A DNA stretch of 64,000 bases from CALINF01 sp039990395 (lineage in GTDB: Bacteria > Pseudomonadota > Gammaproteobacteria > Pseudomonadales > Halieaceae), in assembly GCA_039990395.1 (NCBI GenBank), contig JBDXFZ010000111.1, forward strand, positions 62,001 through 126,000. Direction: 5' to 3'. Numbering within the stretch: the stretch's first letter is position 1; each line of letters opens with the position of its first letter. Below, piece after piece: positions 16,997-26,322 of this stretch. The translations under genes and the position numbers were made by a program. The notes below the pieces were generated by a model. It did no database searches, was not told the origin of the DNA, and saw nothing but the letters and a program-made list of their open reading frames with translations.

Positions 16997-19858
16997 TTAC
17001 TTAATCACGTACGTTGCGTGCCCAGACTTGATTGCCGTGGCACTGCGCATAACTTTACCGGCATCCACTGGCAATTCACCCTTGCGACCTGGGGACACCA
17101 CCTGCATGGAGTGGCGTTGCTCAAGGAATACCCGATTGTAGTATTCAAGCCACTCCTCCTTGGTCAGCGCTTCAACGGCATCGGCCAGCTTCATGCGCCC
17201 ATCAAAATTGAACTGCTTCTTGGCGATAGACTGCCAGTAAAATTCTGCTCGCTCCCAGAGGTTTTTGTCCGGCTGCAGGATCTCATTGATCAATGCCCGC
17301 TTGTGCCGCTCAAACTGCTCGCCTTCAAGGCTTGCGTCGAGCTGTTCCATAAATGCTTGCATCGAGTTGGCAACGTCTCGCGCACTGTGGCTAGGTGATT
17401 GCACCAACATCACCAGCGCTGGCACATCCAGCTGCGGCCACGCAAACGCACTGGCGATATAGCCCAATTGCTGTTCTGTGCGCAGTTGCTGGAAGAACCC
17501 AGACTTCATGGTTTGAGCAGTAAGCGCTGTTGCAGCACGATCCGACCAGCTATTGCCGTCACCCTGCAGATACCAGGCAACAACCGCGTCATCGTGTGGC
17601 ACCTCCACCACAAACTGCAGCATCTCGCCCTCGCCCAAGCGAAGAACTTCTAGAGGCGGTAGATCCGGCGCAGGACCTTCGGCTATCAACCCATCAATCG
17701 CGCTGGATAGCTCCGCAACGGCTGCTTTTTCGTAGTTCCCGAAGAGCAGAGCTTCTGCCGTGGCCGACGACCAGAACGCATCGGCATAAGTCTCAACATC
17801 CGCTAGCTGCAGAGCTTCGAGCTCTCGAATCATCGTTGCCTCACCCCACTGCCCGTAAAGCAGGGCTTCTCTAAGATCATCGATCACCTGAGACGACGGA
17901 CGCTTGGCCACTGCATTATTGAGGGCTCGCACCATGTCAGTGCGTATATTTTCGAACCTGGCAGGGTCAAACTTGGAGCGCTCTATAACCTCTAGAAGCT
18001 GCGCTAGCAGTACCATTTGCTTATCGTTGTAGCCACTGATTCGCAAGCTAATGCCCTGCGCATGCTTATAAACACTGAAATTCAAACCTGCCAGCAGGGC
18101 TGGATAGGTAAATTCATTTACCGCGTCCGTTAGCAACGAGGTGTAGAGCACGGCAAGCGCGGTTTGATTGGCTGATTGCCCTACTAAAGGAGAACGAAAG
18201 TTCACATAAGTCGCGCCTTTAGGGACTCGAAACTCATCGTCCTGCAAGAACCAAATTTTCTGTCGGCCCTGCTGCCACGCCACCAGTGGGTGCTCGGGGT
18301 TTTTAGGCGGCAGCTCTGCCATCGACACATCTTCAGCGATGAACGCATTAGGGATAGGCAAGGCCAACTCAGCCTCTGGGGCCGTTGTCGCCCAGGCCGC
18401 AGTGCGTGCGTTCTCCACGGGCGCGCGGGAATACGCAACATCGTAGTGAACGCTCTTGCGGTTAGTTTGCGCCGACTTGTCACTGAGCACGATCAGAGCA
18501 TTCTCAGGGTTGATATCCTCCATAAGGCCGGACAACATCGCAGCCTCGTAGTCGTCCATGATGTAAGGACCTTGAAGAATGTCCTTTGGCGCGTAGTAGT
18601 GCATCCCGCTAGAGAGCATGCTCACGTAGCCCATGGGTTCTGAGGCTTCCTTGAACCGGAATCGCAACTGCGCCAGTTGCGTCTGCTCATCATAGAGCCA
18701 CTCTTGCGGCCCCTTTTCTCGCAGCATGGCCATGTATTCAAACAGCAACTGCAAGACCCTATCGTAGTCGTCGAGCCCAGCTTGGGTAAGGGTAACAGTG
18801 ACACTGAATAGCGCCCCGCCTCGCCAACCCAGGCCTGAACCCGCGGCTAAACTCTCCGCCAACCCCTCGGCCTTAAGTTGCGACAGCAAACTGCCCTCAC
18901 CCTCGTGCCCTACCAAATTGCCCAGATATCCTACTGGTTTAACGTGATAGTCGCCGCGATAGTCTTTGATAGGAAAACTTACCTGCAACTGGCGCAGTGT
19001 TGCCTGAGGCTCAACCTGCACGAGCATTGGCAAATCGCCATTGGCAAACAATGGTGCTTCTATGTCCGCCGGCTGATAATCCCGGTTGGGTATGACGGTA
19101 AACATTGGTCGAACCAGCTTTTCCAGATCATTCAGTGATTCCGAACCCAGCACTACCAGGCGCATGGCGTTAGCAGAGTAATGCTTCTCGTAAAATGACA
19201 ACAAGTCATCGCGAACCGACGCTTGCGGGCGATCTGCCAATGATTCCAGACTACCGACGGAGAACTGGCTATAGGGATGTTCAGGATTCATCACCTCCTG
19301 CAGCACATCGAGTCCCCGACGAGCATCGCTCTTGAGCCCCATCTGGTACTCAGCTTGCACGGCGTTTTTTTCACGCTCTACGTACTCAGCATCAAAGCGA
19401 GGGGCAATAAAGAACTGGGCAAATCGATCTAGTGCTTCGGGTAGATATTCAGCATCGATGTCGAAAAAATAATTGGTGTGCTCAAAGCTGGTGTAAGCAT
19501 TGCGCGTGCCACCATGCTCCGTTATGTATTCTTCATATTCCGCAGCGTCGGGATACTTATCTGTACCCAGAAACAGCATATGCTCAAGGAAGTGCGCCAG
19601 CCCGCCACGACCCGCAGGGTTGTCACCACTGCCCACTTTGACATCCAGCGATGCCGCCGCCTTGGGGCTACTTGGATCCGAGATTAATAGAACCTGAAGG
19701 TCGTTCTCCAGCGTCAGCAACCTGTAACGATTGCTGTCATTGGGGCTCTGAACCACTTTCGGCCCTGAATCGGGAATACTGGCGCATGCTGCCAAAACAG
19801 CCAAAATAGCGAGAATCAGCAGTGGCGCTAAGCCCCGCTGGAAGAAAATTGCAGGCAT
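16997..19858 (-). CDS. M16 (pitrilysin/insulinase-type) zinc peptidase, lipoprotein
   Basis: Zinc metallopeptidase of 953 residues. The N-terminus is a lipoprotein signal: a hydrophobic stretch from ~9 to 24 and lipobox VLAAC with Cys25 as the acylated residue, so it is probably anchored in the outer or inner membrane facing the periplasm. The inverted zinc motif HxxEH is H89-F-L-E92-H93 (AHFLEHMLF), with the downstream glutamate ligand region EKNAVQAEYQ about 75 residues later. The length and four-domain organisation match protease III / pitrilysin. The second half lacks HxxEH, as expected. Substrates are presumably peptides. It is followed by aceE on the same strand across 300 bp and preceded by the PerM-like gene 17 bp upstream. 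Confidence 0.9.
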   Translation of the reverse strand: MPAIFFQRGLAPLLILAILAVLAACASIPDSGPKVVQSPNDSNRYRLLTLENDLQVLLISDPSSPKAAASLDVKVGSGDNPAGRGGLAHFLEHMLFLGTDKYPDAAEYEEYITEHGGTRNAYTSFEHTNYFFDIDAEYLPEALDRFAQFFIAPRFDAEYVEREKNAVQAEYQMGLKSDARRGLDVLQEVMNPEHPYSQFSVGSLESLADRPQASVRDDLLSFYEKHYSANAMRLVVLGSESLNDLEKLVRPMFTVIPNRDYQPADIEAPLFANGDLPMLVQVEPQATLRQLQVSFPIKDYRGDYHVKPVGYLGNLVGHEGEGSLLSQLKAEGLAESLAAGSGLGWRGGALFSVTVTLTQAGLDDYDRVLQLLFEYMAMLREKGPQEWLYDEQTQLAQLRFRFKEASEPMGYVSMLSSGMHYYAPKDILQGPYIMDDYEAAMLSGLMEDINPENALIVLSDKSAQTNRKSVHYDVAYSRAPVENARTAAWATTAPEAELALPIPNAFIAEDVSMAELPPKNPEHPLVAWQQGRQKIWFLQDDEFRVPKGATYVNFRSPLVGQSANQTALAVLYTSLLTDAVNEFTYPALLAGLNFSVYKHAQGISLRISGYNDKQMVLLAQLLEVIERSKFDPARFENIRTDMVRALNNAVAKRPSSQVIDDLREALLYGQWGEATMIRELEALQLADVETYADAFWSSATAEALLFGNYEKAAVAELSSAIDGLIAEGPAPDLPPLEVLRLGEGEMLQFVVEVPHDDAVVAWYLQGDGNSWSDRAATALTAQTMKSGFFQQLRTEQQLGYIASAFAWPQLDVPALVMLVQSPSHSARDVANSMQAFMEQLDASLEGEQFERHKRALINEILQPDKNLWERAEFYWQSIAKKQFNFDGRMKLADAVEALTKEEWLEYYNRVFLEQRHSMQVVSPGRKGELPVDAGKVMRSATAIKSGHATYVIK

Positions 19859-19875
19859 CGGGTTCTCCGTTAGTT

Positions 19876-20967
19876 CTAAGGTTGTGCCTCTACCTCTGGA
19901 ATGGTCTCAGGCACATCTGGCGCAGGGGCCGGCCAGGCATTAATAATGGCTTTTATCAGCGTAGCCAAGGGAATCGCAAAGAAAACACCCCAAAGTCCCC
20001 AGATGCCGCCGAAAAACAGAATCGCCATGATAATGGCAATCGGATGCAGATTCACCGCCTCTGAGAACAACATGGGTACCAATACGTTACCGTCCAGGCC
20101 CTGTATGACAAAGTAGACAAGCACGAGGTAATAAAATTCATTATTAAAACCCCACTGGAAGAAGCCCACCGCAACAACGGGTAGCGTAACCAGTGCCGCG
20201 CCGATGTAGGGGATTATCACAGACAAGCCGACAAGCAGCGCCAACAAGGCGGCGTAGTTCAGACCCATCCACGCAAAAGCCGCATAGCTAACAGAACCCA
20301 CAATCAGTATTTCCAGTACCTTGCCGCGGGCGTAATTGGCTACCTGCACATTCATCTCACCCCAGATTCGGCGCAACAAAGGGCGCTCGCTCGGTAGAAA
20401 TGTGCCAAACCAATCAAGGATCAGCTCCCTGTCTTTCATGAAGAAGAACACCATGATTGGGATTAGCACCATGTACACCATCACGGTAAACAGACTCGAT
20501 ATTGTCGCTAACGAGCGGGTAAGTACCGTCTGACCCAGCCCGGCAAATTCGGCCTGAGCGGCGCCCACAAGTTGGTTCAGCTGCTGCTGACTGATTATTT
20601 GCGGATACTGTTCGGGTAAAACGCTCAGCAGTTGCTTGCCTTGCTCCAACATTCGGGGCATCTCAGCGGCCAGACTGGCGAACTGTCGCCAAACCAGAGG
20701 CAACAGGCCTAGAGAAATCCAGAAAAAGGCGCCCACGAAGATCAAAAAGGCGAGACTCACCCCCAACCATTGGGGCACACCGTGGCTGGTAAGCTGGTTC
20801 GCCACACCCTGCATTAGATAGGCCAGAACGATAGACGCCAGTAGAGGGGCTAAGATATCCCCAATGGTCATCAGCATCAGCACGCTGACAAAAAGAAGAA
20901 CGAGTAAAAGTACCGACTCTTCCTCGAAGAGATAGCGGCGGTACCATTTGTTAAAAATTTCCAGCAT
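19876..20967 (-). CDS. AI-2E/PerM family transporter
   Basis: Polytopic inner-membrane protein of 363 residues with about seven to eight hydrophobic segments. The first pair is near residues 17-60 and the C-terminal set includes the conserved stretch VIIPYIGAALVTLP and FFGGIWGLWGVFFAIPLATL. These are the signature regions of the AI-2E transporter superfamily (PerM, YdiK, TqsA). The transported substrate of most members is unknown; sodium/proton antiport has been reported for some. It lies 17 bp upstream of the M16 lipoprotein gene on the same strand and is probably co-transcribed. A Pro-rich C-terminal tail is present. Confidence 0.88.
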   Translation of the reverse strand: MLEIFNKWYRRYLFEEESVLLLVLLFVSVLMLMTIGDILAPLLASIVLAYLMQGVANQLTSHGVPQWLGVSLAFLIFVGAFFWISLGLLPLVWRQFASLAAEMPRMLEQGKQLLSVLPEQYPQIISQQQLNQLVGAAQAEFAGLGQTVLTRSLATISSLFTVMVYMVLIPIMVFFFMKDRELILDWFGTFLPSERPLLRRIWGEMNVQVANYARGKVLEILIVGSVSYAAFAWMGLNYAALLALLVGLSVIIPYIGAALVTLPVVAVGFFQWGFNNEFYYLVLVYFVIQGLDGNVLVPMLFSEAVNLHPIAIIMAILFFGGIWGLWGVFFAIPLATLIKAIINAWPAPAPDVPETIPEVEAQP

Positions 20968-21014
20968 CTACCAGTCCTAAACCCGTGATCGCAACAGCAT
21001 TGGCCCTGCGACGC

Positions 21015-22973
21015 TCACTGTACCAGATCATATAAGAAGTCAGGGTGCTTGTTGAGATACATTCGTCCCGTCATTTCAGCAAACGGTCGAGAAAGATGGT
21101 GGCGATCGTAGAACATCGGCGACCCATCCTCTGCCCTGGTTAGGCAAGTTTGCAGAACGCGATTCTTGCATAACATGCCAACGCGATCGATGTAGCCATC
21201 TTCTATTAGCGCAAAATCATCAAACAGAGGCTGCTGCTCGGGTTGATCGGCGAAATATTCGACATTCTCGGGCATCGCACAACTGTCCGTCGTTTGCGTT
21301 TCGTTTACCAAACGGGCACACGGCACAACGGTATTGATATAACCGCCGTAGGTCAGCAGTTTGGCACGCGGATATTTGGCTTTCACTGCCTTAACTAACG
21401 CCAGCAAACTCTGCTTATTTGAGCGGTAAGGTCGGTTAGCACCATAAACAATCACGTCGATCGACGATGCAGCACCTCCGTCAAAGAGCGCATCTAACCA
21501 ATCCTGGCAGGCAGACGAGGTGCTGACAAACCGGTCGCCCATTCGATTGAGGTTTTTGCACAGATTTACATCACCAAATACTATGAGGCCAATGTTCTCG
21601 TCGCCAGCGAATGCACCGTTTAAGAAATTGAATACATCGGGCACATGGGAGTTTCCAATAATGAGTACCTTTACCTCTGCCTGTGATCGACATGCTGGGT
21701 GATCAGGGTCTGAATGCACAAAGCAGGCTTTTCTATACGCGGCATAGCGATCCTCCTTACCAAGCTCAATTTCTTCAGGCGATAGCGACAATGTTGGATA
21801 TCGTGCAGACCATCCGTCACCAATCCACGCAGTGAGGGGAAAAACTGCAACAATACTCGAGACAACTAGCGCTTTTAGTGCAAAGCGGCCCGATGCGGTA
21901 GCCTTTTTCCCCAAGCCAGAATCGACGCTGACGCTACGCTGATAAAAACGTCGCTCTACTGAGTAGTGCAGTACGCAGGTTGTGCCCAATGTTGCCAAGC
22001 CCAGACTCACTTGCTCTAAGGCAGATAGCTCGACCCCGGTGGCATAGCGATAGAGCGAAATGATCGGCCAGTGCACGAGATACATGGAATAGGAGGCACG
22101 TCCAACCCACTGGCTAACACGACTTTCCAGCAAGAGCTGCCCTAAGCGCCAATCAGAGCGAACCGTGGCTCCGGCCAGCAAAACCAAAACTGAGCCCAAG
22201 GTCGGCACCAACACATACCATCCAGGGAAAGGCGTGTGCTCTCCCAACAGGAACACACTTAGCCCGATAAGCAGTAAACCCAAAGAACCCAGCCCGCAAA
22301 GCAGTGTTCTATTCACGCCTCTTTCGCTAGATGCAATCAGCGTAGACAGAGGCAACACAAGTGCACCCGCGGCAAACTGGAATATTCGAAACGGAAAAAG
22401 ATAAAAAGCAGCAGATAGGTCGATGTAGGAATACCACACACATGCAGCCGCGCCTGCACTCACCAGAATCGACAGAGACAGTAGTAGAGAAACTCTGCCT
22501 GCCATCGCCAGCATCGCCACAGTCAGCGCTGGCCAAAAGAGATAAAACTGTTCTTCTACGCCCAATGACCAGGTATGCAGTAGCGGCTTCAACTCGGAGG
22601 CGGAATCCCAATACCCAGCCTCGGCATAGAATACGAAATTCGACAGACTAAATAGCGCTGCGACCGCTGAGCGACCGAACGTCATCATATCGTAGGGCGT
22701 GAGTAAAAAACCGGCGGCAATCACAGTAACTGCCACCGTGGCGATCAACGGCGGTATCAGCCGACGTATCCGACGGAAGTAAAAGTCGGCAAACGAAAAA
22801 ACGCCATCATCGTATTTGACCTTGATGATGGATGTGATCAGGTAACCAGAGATAACAAAAAATACATCGACCCCGATGTAGCCGCCTGCAAACAGCACTA
22901 TCTCAAGATGGAACATCACCACTGCCAATACGGCAATGGCACGCAAGCCATCGATATCCGCGCGATAGGTCAC
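21015..22973 (-). CDS. Acyltransferase 3 - SGNH fusion (OafA/YrhL type)
   Basis: Membrane O-acyltransferase of 652 residues. Residues ~1-370 are the acyltransferase-3 domain: it opens YRADIDGLRAIAVLAVVMFH with the conserved D-G-L-R-A and His, has about ten hydrophobic segments and contains EEQFYLFWP. Residues ~400-652 form a SGNH hydrolase-like domain with the nucleophile motif IIGNSHVPD and the late YDRHHLS carrying the Asp-x-x-His pair. This architecture acetylates or acylates envelope glycans such as O-antigen, exopolysaccharide or peptidoglycan. The substrate is unknown. No other polysaccharide genes are adjacent. Confidence 0.9.
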   Translation of the reverse strand: MTYRADIDGLRAIAVLAVVMFHLEIVLFAGGYIGVDVFFVISGYLITSIIKVKYDDGVFSFADFYFRRIRRLIPPLIATVAVTVIAAGFLLTPYDMMTFGRSAVAALFSLSNFVFYAEAGYWDSASELKPLLHTWSLGVEEQFYLFWPALTVAMLAMAGRVSLLLSLSILVSAGAAACVWYSYIDLSAAFYLFPFRIFQFAAGALVLPLSTLIASSERGVNRTLLCGLGSLGLLLIGLSVFLLGEHTPFPGWYVLVPTLGSVLVLLAGATVRSDWRLGQLLLESRVSQWVGRASYSMYLVHWPIISLYRYATGVELSALEQVSLGLATLGTTCVLHYSVERRFYQRSVSVDSGLGKKATASGRFALKALVVSSIVAVFPLTAWIGDGWSARYPTLSLSPEEIELGKEDRYAAYRKACFVHSDPDHPACRSQAEVKVLIIGNSHVPDVFNFLNGAFAGDENIGLIVFGDVNLCKNLNRMGDRFVSTSSACQDWLDALFDGGAASSIDVIVYGANRPYRSNKQSLLALVKAVKAKYPRAKLLTYGGYINTVVPCARLVNETQTTDSCAMPENVEYFADQPEQQPLFDDFALIEDGYIDRVGMLCKNRVLQTCLTRAEDGSPMFYDRHHLSRPFAEMTGRMYLNKHPDFLYDLVQ

Positions 22974-22998
22974 GTTGCCAACTCCAGCTTCAGTGGGA

Positions 22999-23286
22999 TC
23001 ATGCTGCCTTTTTCAGAAGATAAGTGTAAACACCTTCATCTGAATCGGATTCAACCAGAACGTGCCCTGATTGCGCGCAGAACACATCAAAATCTCTGAC
23101 GGAGCCTTGGTCGGTGCACACAATGCGGATGCAGTCTCCCGGCCCCACTGCGTTCAATGCGCGCTTGGCCATGAGCAAGGGCATGGGACAGTCGAGGCCC
23201 TTGGCATCAACCTCAACGATGTCAGCCACTGATGAGTGCCCTACTAGCGCCTGAATGTGATTGATGCGCCAGGGTGAAAGCATCAT
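22999..23286 (-). CDS. TusA/SirA family sulfur-carrier-like protein
   Basis: Small protein of up to 95 residues. The core starts EVDAKGLDCPMPLLMAKRAL, the TusA hallmark, with the sulfur-accepting cysteine in the CPxP motif (CPMP). The ~18 residues before it are longer than in typical TusA (75-85 residues), so the true start may be the in-frame GTG (VADIVEVD) further in; I kept the first ATG. It could act in sulfur relay or tRNA thiolation, but divergent family members (YeeD, YedF types) have other roles. It lies between the acyltransferase gene (25 bp) and the divergent bepA. Confidence 0.8.
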   Translation of the reverse strand: MMLSPWRINHIQALVGHSSVADIVEVDAKGLDCPMPLLMAKRALNAVGPGDCIRIVCTDQGSVRDFDVFCAQSGHVLVESDSDEGVYTYLLKKAA

Positions 23287-23534
23287 AAATATGAAACGTT
23301 CCCGCCGTTTTGGGAATGTGCAGGCAGAACACCAAATCTCCCTTTTTATAGTGTTGAGGAAAGTGCTTCATACCACTCCAATCATTGGGTATCCAACAGT
23401 TTGCTGCCACAGGGGGATTGAACTAATCGGCGCTTCGCGCCTCAAAGCTGTGACAGATGATTTAGTCCCGATCAGGACTGATAGCGTACAATACTCAACC
23501 GTTAATCTCATACAGTAGTGAGCAGCCCCAATTC

Positions 23535-25007
23535 GTGCGTGTAGTTTCTCTAAAAGCCAGGCAAATACTCAGCCAAATTGGTCTGTCTTGGCTATTGGCT
23601 GTTGTTTCACTACCTGCAATTGCCGGTACAGAGGATCTCAAGCTACCTAAGCTGGGCGAGTCTAGCACCAGCATGTTCTCAGCGGAATACGAACATCAGA
23701 TTGGTCGCTCATGGTTACGGATGTTTCGCAGCCAGGCCCCCACCGTTGATGATCCATTGTTGTTTTCCTATCTGGAGGATCTCATCTTTCGGCTGGTCAC
23801 CCACAGCCAGCTGGAAGACCGGCGCATTGAGCTAGTGGTGGTTGATAACGCCAGCATCAATGCATTCGCTGTACCCGGAGGCATTATTGGCATTCACAAT
23901 GGCCTGCTGCTCTACGCCCAGACTGAGGACGAATTGGCAACGGTACTGGCGCATGAGATTGCCCACCTGAGCCAGCGTCACTTTTCCCGCCGTGTTGAAT
24001 TCCAGAAAAACCAGCAGCCGCTGAATATGGCCGGCCTACTCGCAGGACTCATTTTGATGGCCACAGCCGGTGGCGATGTTGGCCTGGCAGCACTCACCGC
24101 GTCTCAAGCCGCGGCACAAGACTCCGCGCTGCGCTACAGCCGCAGCAATGAAGCCGAGGCAGATAGGGTAGGCATGACAACAATGCTGGACGCCGGCATG
24201 GACCCACACGCTGCGCCGGCAATGTTCGAACGCATGATGCAGGCGTCCCGGTACACAAGTTCAAACCGGATTCCCGAATTCTTGCGGACTCACCCTCTGT
24301 CGGAAAATCGCATCGCCGATACGCGCAACCGGGCCCGGCAGTATCCCAAGAGGCCCCCTCAGATGAGCCTGAACTACCAGTTGATGCGTGCCCGCGTGGT
24401 AAATCAGCTGGCTGATACCCCCGAAGAAGCGGTCACCCGCTTTCGCAATGAGCTTGAGGGAAACCCGCGGTCTGAAGAAGCCGCCCACTACGGTCTTGTA
24501 ATTGCATTGACCAATGCAGGGCGCGCAGACGAAGCCGGGCTTGAGCTGGATACGATCTGGTCCAAGAATCCCGGACGGCTGGAGTACGTCATTGCGGACG
24601 CCGAAATCGACCTGGTTAAAAATCGACCTGAGCGAGCGATCAACACGCTGACAAAACAATTAGAGCTTTACCCAAACAACCATCCTTTGACGATGACCTA
24701 CGCCAGAGCACTGATGCGCAACCAGCAAGCTCATGTTGCGGAGGAGGTATTGGTTGCCCAAAGCAAGATAAAGCCAAAAGACCCCGCACTGTGGTACCTG
24801 TTGGCCGAAGTACAGGGGTTGTCGGGGAACATCATTGAACTCCACCAGTCCAGGGCAGAGTACTTTATCCTCAATGGCAATTTGGGTCAGGCTGAGAAAC
24901 AGTTGACCTACGCTCAGAAGCTTACCGAAAACGACTACCTAAGCAGCGCCAAGATCAACCAGCGTCTGCAAGATATCGGTAAAATGCGCGAACAGATGAA
25001 CATCTAA
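23535..25007 (+). CDS. bepA: BepA/YfgC-type periplasmic M48 metallopeptidase with TPR domain
   Basis: Beta-barrel assembly-enhancing protease of 490 residues. The signal peptide spans roughly residues 1-30, with cleavage near AIAG. The zinc site HExxH is H140-E141-x-x-H144 (VLAHEIAHLSQRHF), with the third ligand glutamate in SRSNEAEADRVGM (near 205). The C-terminal ~200 residues are helical TPR repeats (PEEAVTRFRNEL, PERAINTLTKQLELYP, KDPALWYLLAEV). BepA handles outer-membrane protein folding and degrades stalled LptD in E. coli. The start codon is GTG. The gene ends 2 bp from the convergent nadA stop. Upstream, 23287-23534 (248 bp) shows no clear promoter motif. Confidence 0.93.
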   Translation: MRVVSLKARQILSQIGLSWLLAVVSLPAIAGTEDLKLPKLGESSTSMFSAEYEHQIGRSWLRMFRSQAPTVDDPLLFSYLEDLIFRLVTHSQLEDRRIELVVVDNASINAFAVPGGIIGIHNGLLLYAQTEDELATVLAHEIAHLSQRHFSRRVEFQKNQQPLNMAGLLAGLILMATAGGDVGLAALTASQAAAQDSALRYSRSNEAEADRVGMTTMLDAGMDPHAAPAMFERMMQASRYTSSNRIPEFLRTHPLSENRIADTRNRARQYPKRPPQMSLNYQLMRARVVNQLADTPEEAVTRFRNELEGNPRSEEAAHYGLVIALTNAGRADEAGLELDTIWSKNPGRLEYVIADAEIDLVKNRPERAINTLTKQLELYPNNHPLTMTYARALMRNQQAHVAEEVLVAQSKIKPKDPALWYLLAEVQGLSGNIIELHQSRAEYFILNGNLGQAEKQLTYAQKLTENDYLSSAKINQRLQDIGKMREQMNI

Positions 25008-25009
25008 CA

Positions 25010-26065
25010 TTACCGCGTCAGCGTGGCGGCAAAATCCAGCATCCGCCGAAGCGGCACCATTGCCTGCTGACCCAGCTCTGGATCGACAAATATCTCGTTG
25101 TCAGCTCTGTCGAACACCGTTGCCAGCGTTTCCAGCTCATTCATTGCCATCCACGGGCAATTGGCGCAGCTGCGGCAGGTGGCGCCGTTTCCGGCTGTGG
25201 GAGCAATAATGAACTCCTTGTCGGGTGCTTGCTGCTGCATTTTGTAGAAGATGCCCTGATCTGTAGCAACAATGAAGCGCTGATTTGGCATCTCTACCGC
25301 CGCCTGAATGATCTGCGTGGTCGATCCCACTCTGTCGGCCAGTTCCAGCACTGATGCGGGAGATTCAGGGTGCACCAATACCGCGGCATCGGGGTACACG
25401 CGCTTGAGATCGGCAACGCCCCGCGCCTTGAACTCCTCATGCACGATACATGCGCCGTCCCACATGAGGATATCCGCGCCGGTTTGCCTGCGAACGTAGT
25501 CACCCAGATGACGATCAGGTGCCCAGATAATCTTTTGCCCCTGATCTGCCAGATGCTCAGCCACGTTCAAGGCGATACTTGAGGTCACCACCCAGTCGGC
25601 ACGCGCTTTTACCGCAGCCGAGGTATTGGCATAAACAACCACCTGTCGGTCTGGGTGCTCGTCGCAGAACGCAGCAAACTCTTCAATGGGGCAACCCAGA
25701 TCCAGCGAGCAGGTAGCCTCCAATGTCGGCATGAGGACACGCTTCTCTGGCGTGAGAATTTTGGCAGTTTCACCCATGAATTTCACGCCTGCAACAATCA
25801 GGGTTTCCGCATCATGATCGTGCCCAAAACGCGCCATCTCAAGTGAATCTGAGACGCAGCCGCCCGTTTCTTCAGCCAGGGCCTGAATGGCCGGTGCAGT
25901 GTAATAGTGCGCCACCAATACTGCATTTTCACGCTCCAGACGCTCCTTAATCTGGGCGACTAGCTCGCGCTCGCGCTGCGGGGTTAAGTGGTGCTGTTCT
26001 GCGTGGTCGAGATGATCTTGTACCTGCTGACGAATGATCTCTAGCTTTTCTGTGGCGATAGTCAT
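25010..26065 (-). CDS. nadA: Quinolinate synthase NadA
   Basis: Condenses iminoaspartate with dihydroxyacetone phosphate to quinolinate in de novo NAD synthesis. The protein has 351 residues and binds an oxygen-sensitive 4Fe-4S cluster. Candidate cluster cysteines are in EATCSLDLGCP, GACIVHEEF and SCANCPWM. The first domain contains VLVAHYYTAPAIQALAEETGG with the substrate-binding HYY. Start at the ATG at 26065; the first ~35 residues are a helical extension common in proteobacterial NadA. nadB and nadC are not in this window. Confidence 0.95.
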   Translation of the reverse strand: MTIATEKLEIIRQQVQDHLDHAEQHHLTPQRERELVAQIKERLERENAVLVAHYYTAPAIQALAEETGGCVSDSLEMARFGHDHDAETLIVAGVKFMGETAKILTPEKRVLMPTLEATCSLDLGCPIEEFAAFCDEHPDRQVVVYANTSAAVKARADWVVTSSIALNVAEHLADQGQKIIWAPDRHLGDYVRRQTGADILMWDGACIVHEEFKARGVADLKRVYPDAAVLVHPESPASVLELADRVGSTTQIIQAAVEMPNQRFIVATDQGIFYKMQQQAPDKEFIIAPTAGNGATCRSCANCPWMAMNELETLATVFDRADNEIFVDPELGQQAMVPLRRMLDFAATLTR

Positions 26066-26238
26066 GCAAACTTACTGTGTGGATGTGAAAAGGGCGAAAA
26101 TGGTAGCACAAATAACACGTTGCCCGCGCAGACGCATGAGAGACTAAAACACGCATCCGCAAGGTTGGTATTTTTCAACTAACAATTACTAGAAGTTCAT
26201 AGAGTTATTGAGTATAACCCTATGTAATATAAAGAATA

Positions 26239-26277
26239 AGCGCCCCTCAGGGGTGCTGCGACATTCAGGGGTGTCGC
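26239..26277 (+). promoter_or_regulatory. Two adjacent hairpins in the leader of the GGDEF-EAL gene
   Basis: First hairpin 26239-26257 (AGC-CCCCT / AGGGG-GCT, one mismatch per arm, single-base loop as written). Second hairpin 26258-26277 (GCGACA / TGTCGC, 8-base loop). They abut each other and end 45 bp before the chosen start codon. They could be a terminator pair or an RNA regulatory leader. I cannot match them to a known riboswitch class. The 227-bp gap upstream of this gene is otherwise A+T-rich around 26170-26235, a plausible promoter region without a clear -35/-10 pair. Confidence 0.35.
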
Positions 26278-26322
26278 TGCTTCCAAACGGACGTGGCCAG
26301 TTTTTATCACGCAGGGACCATT

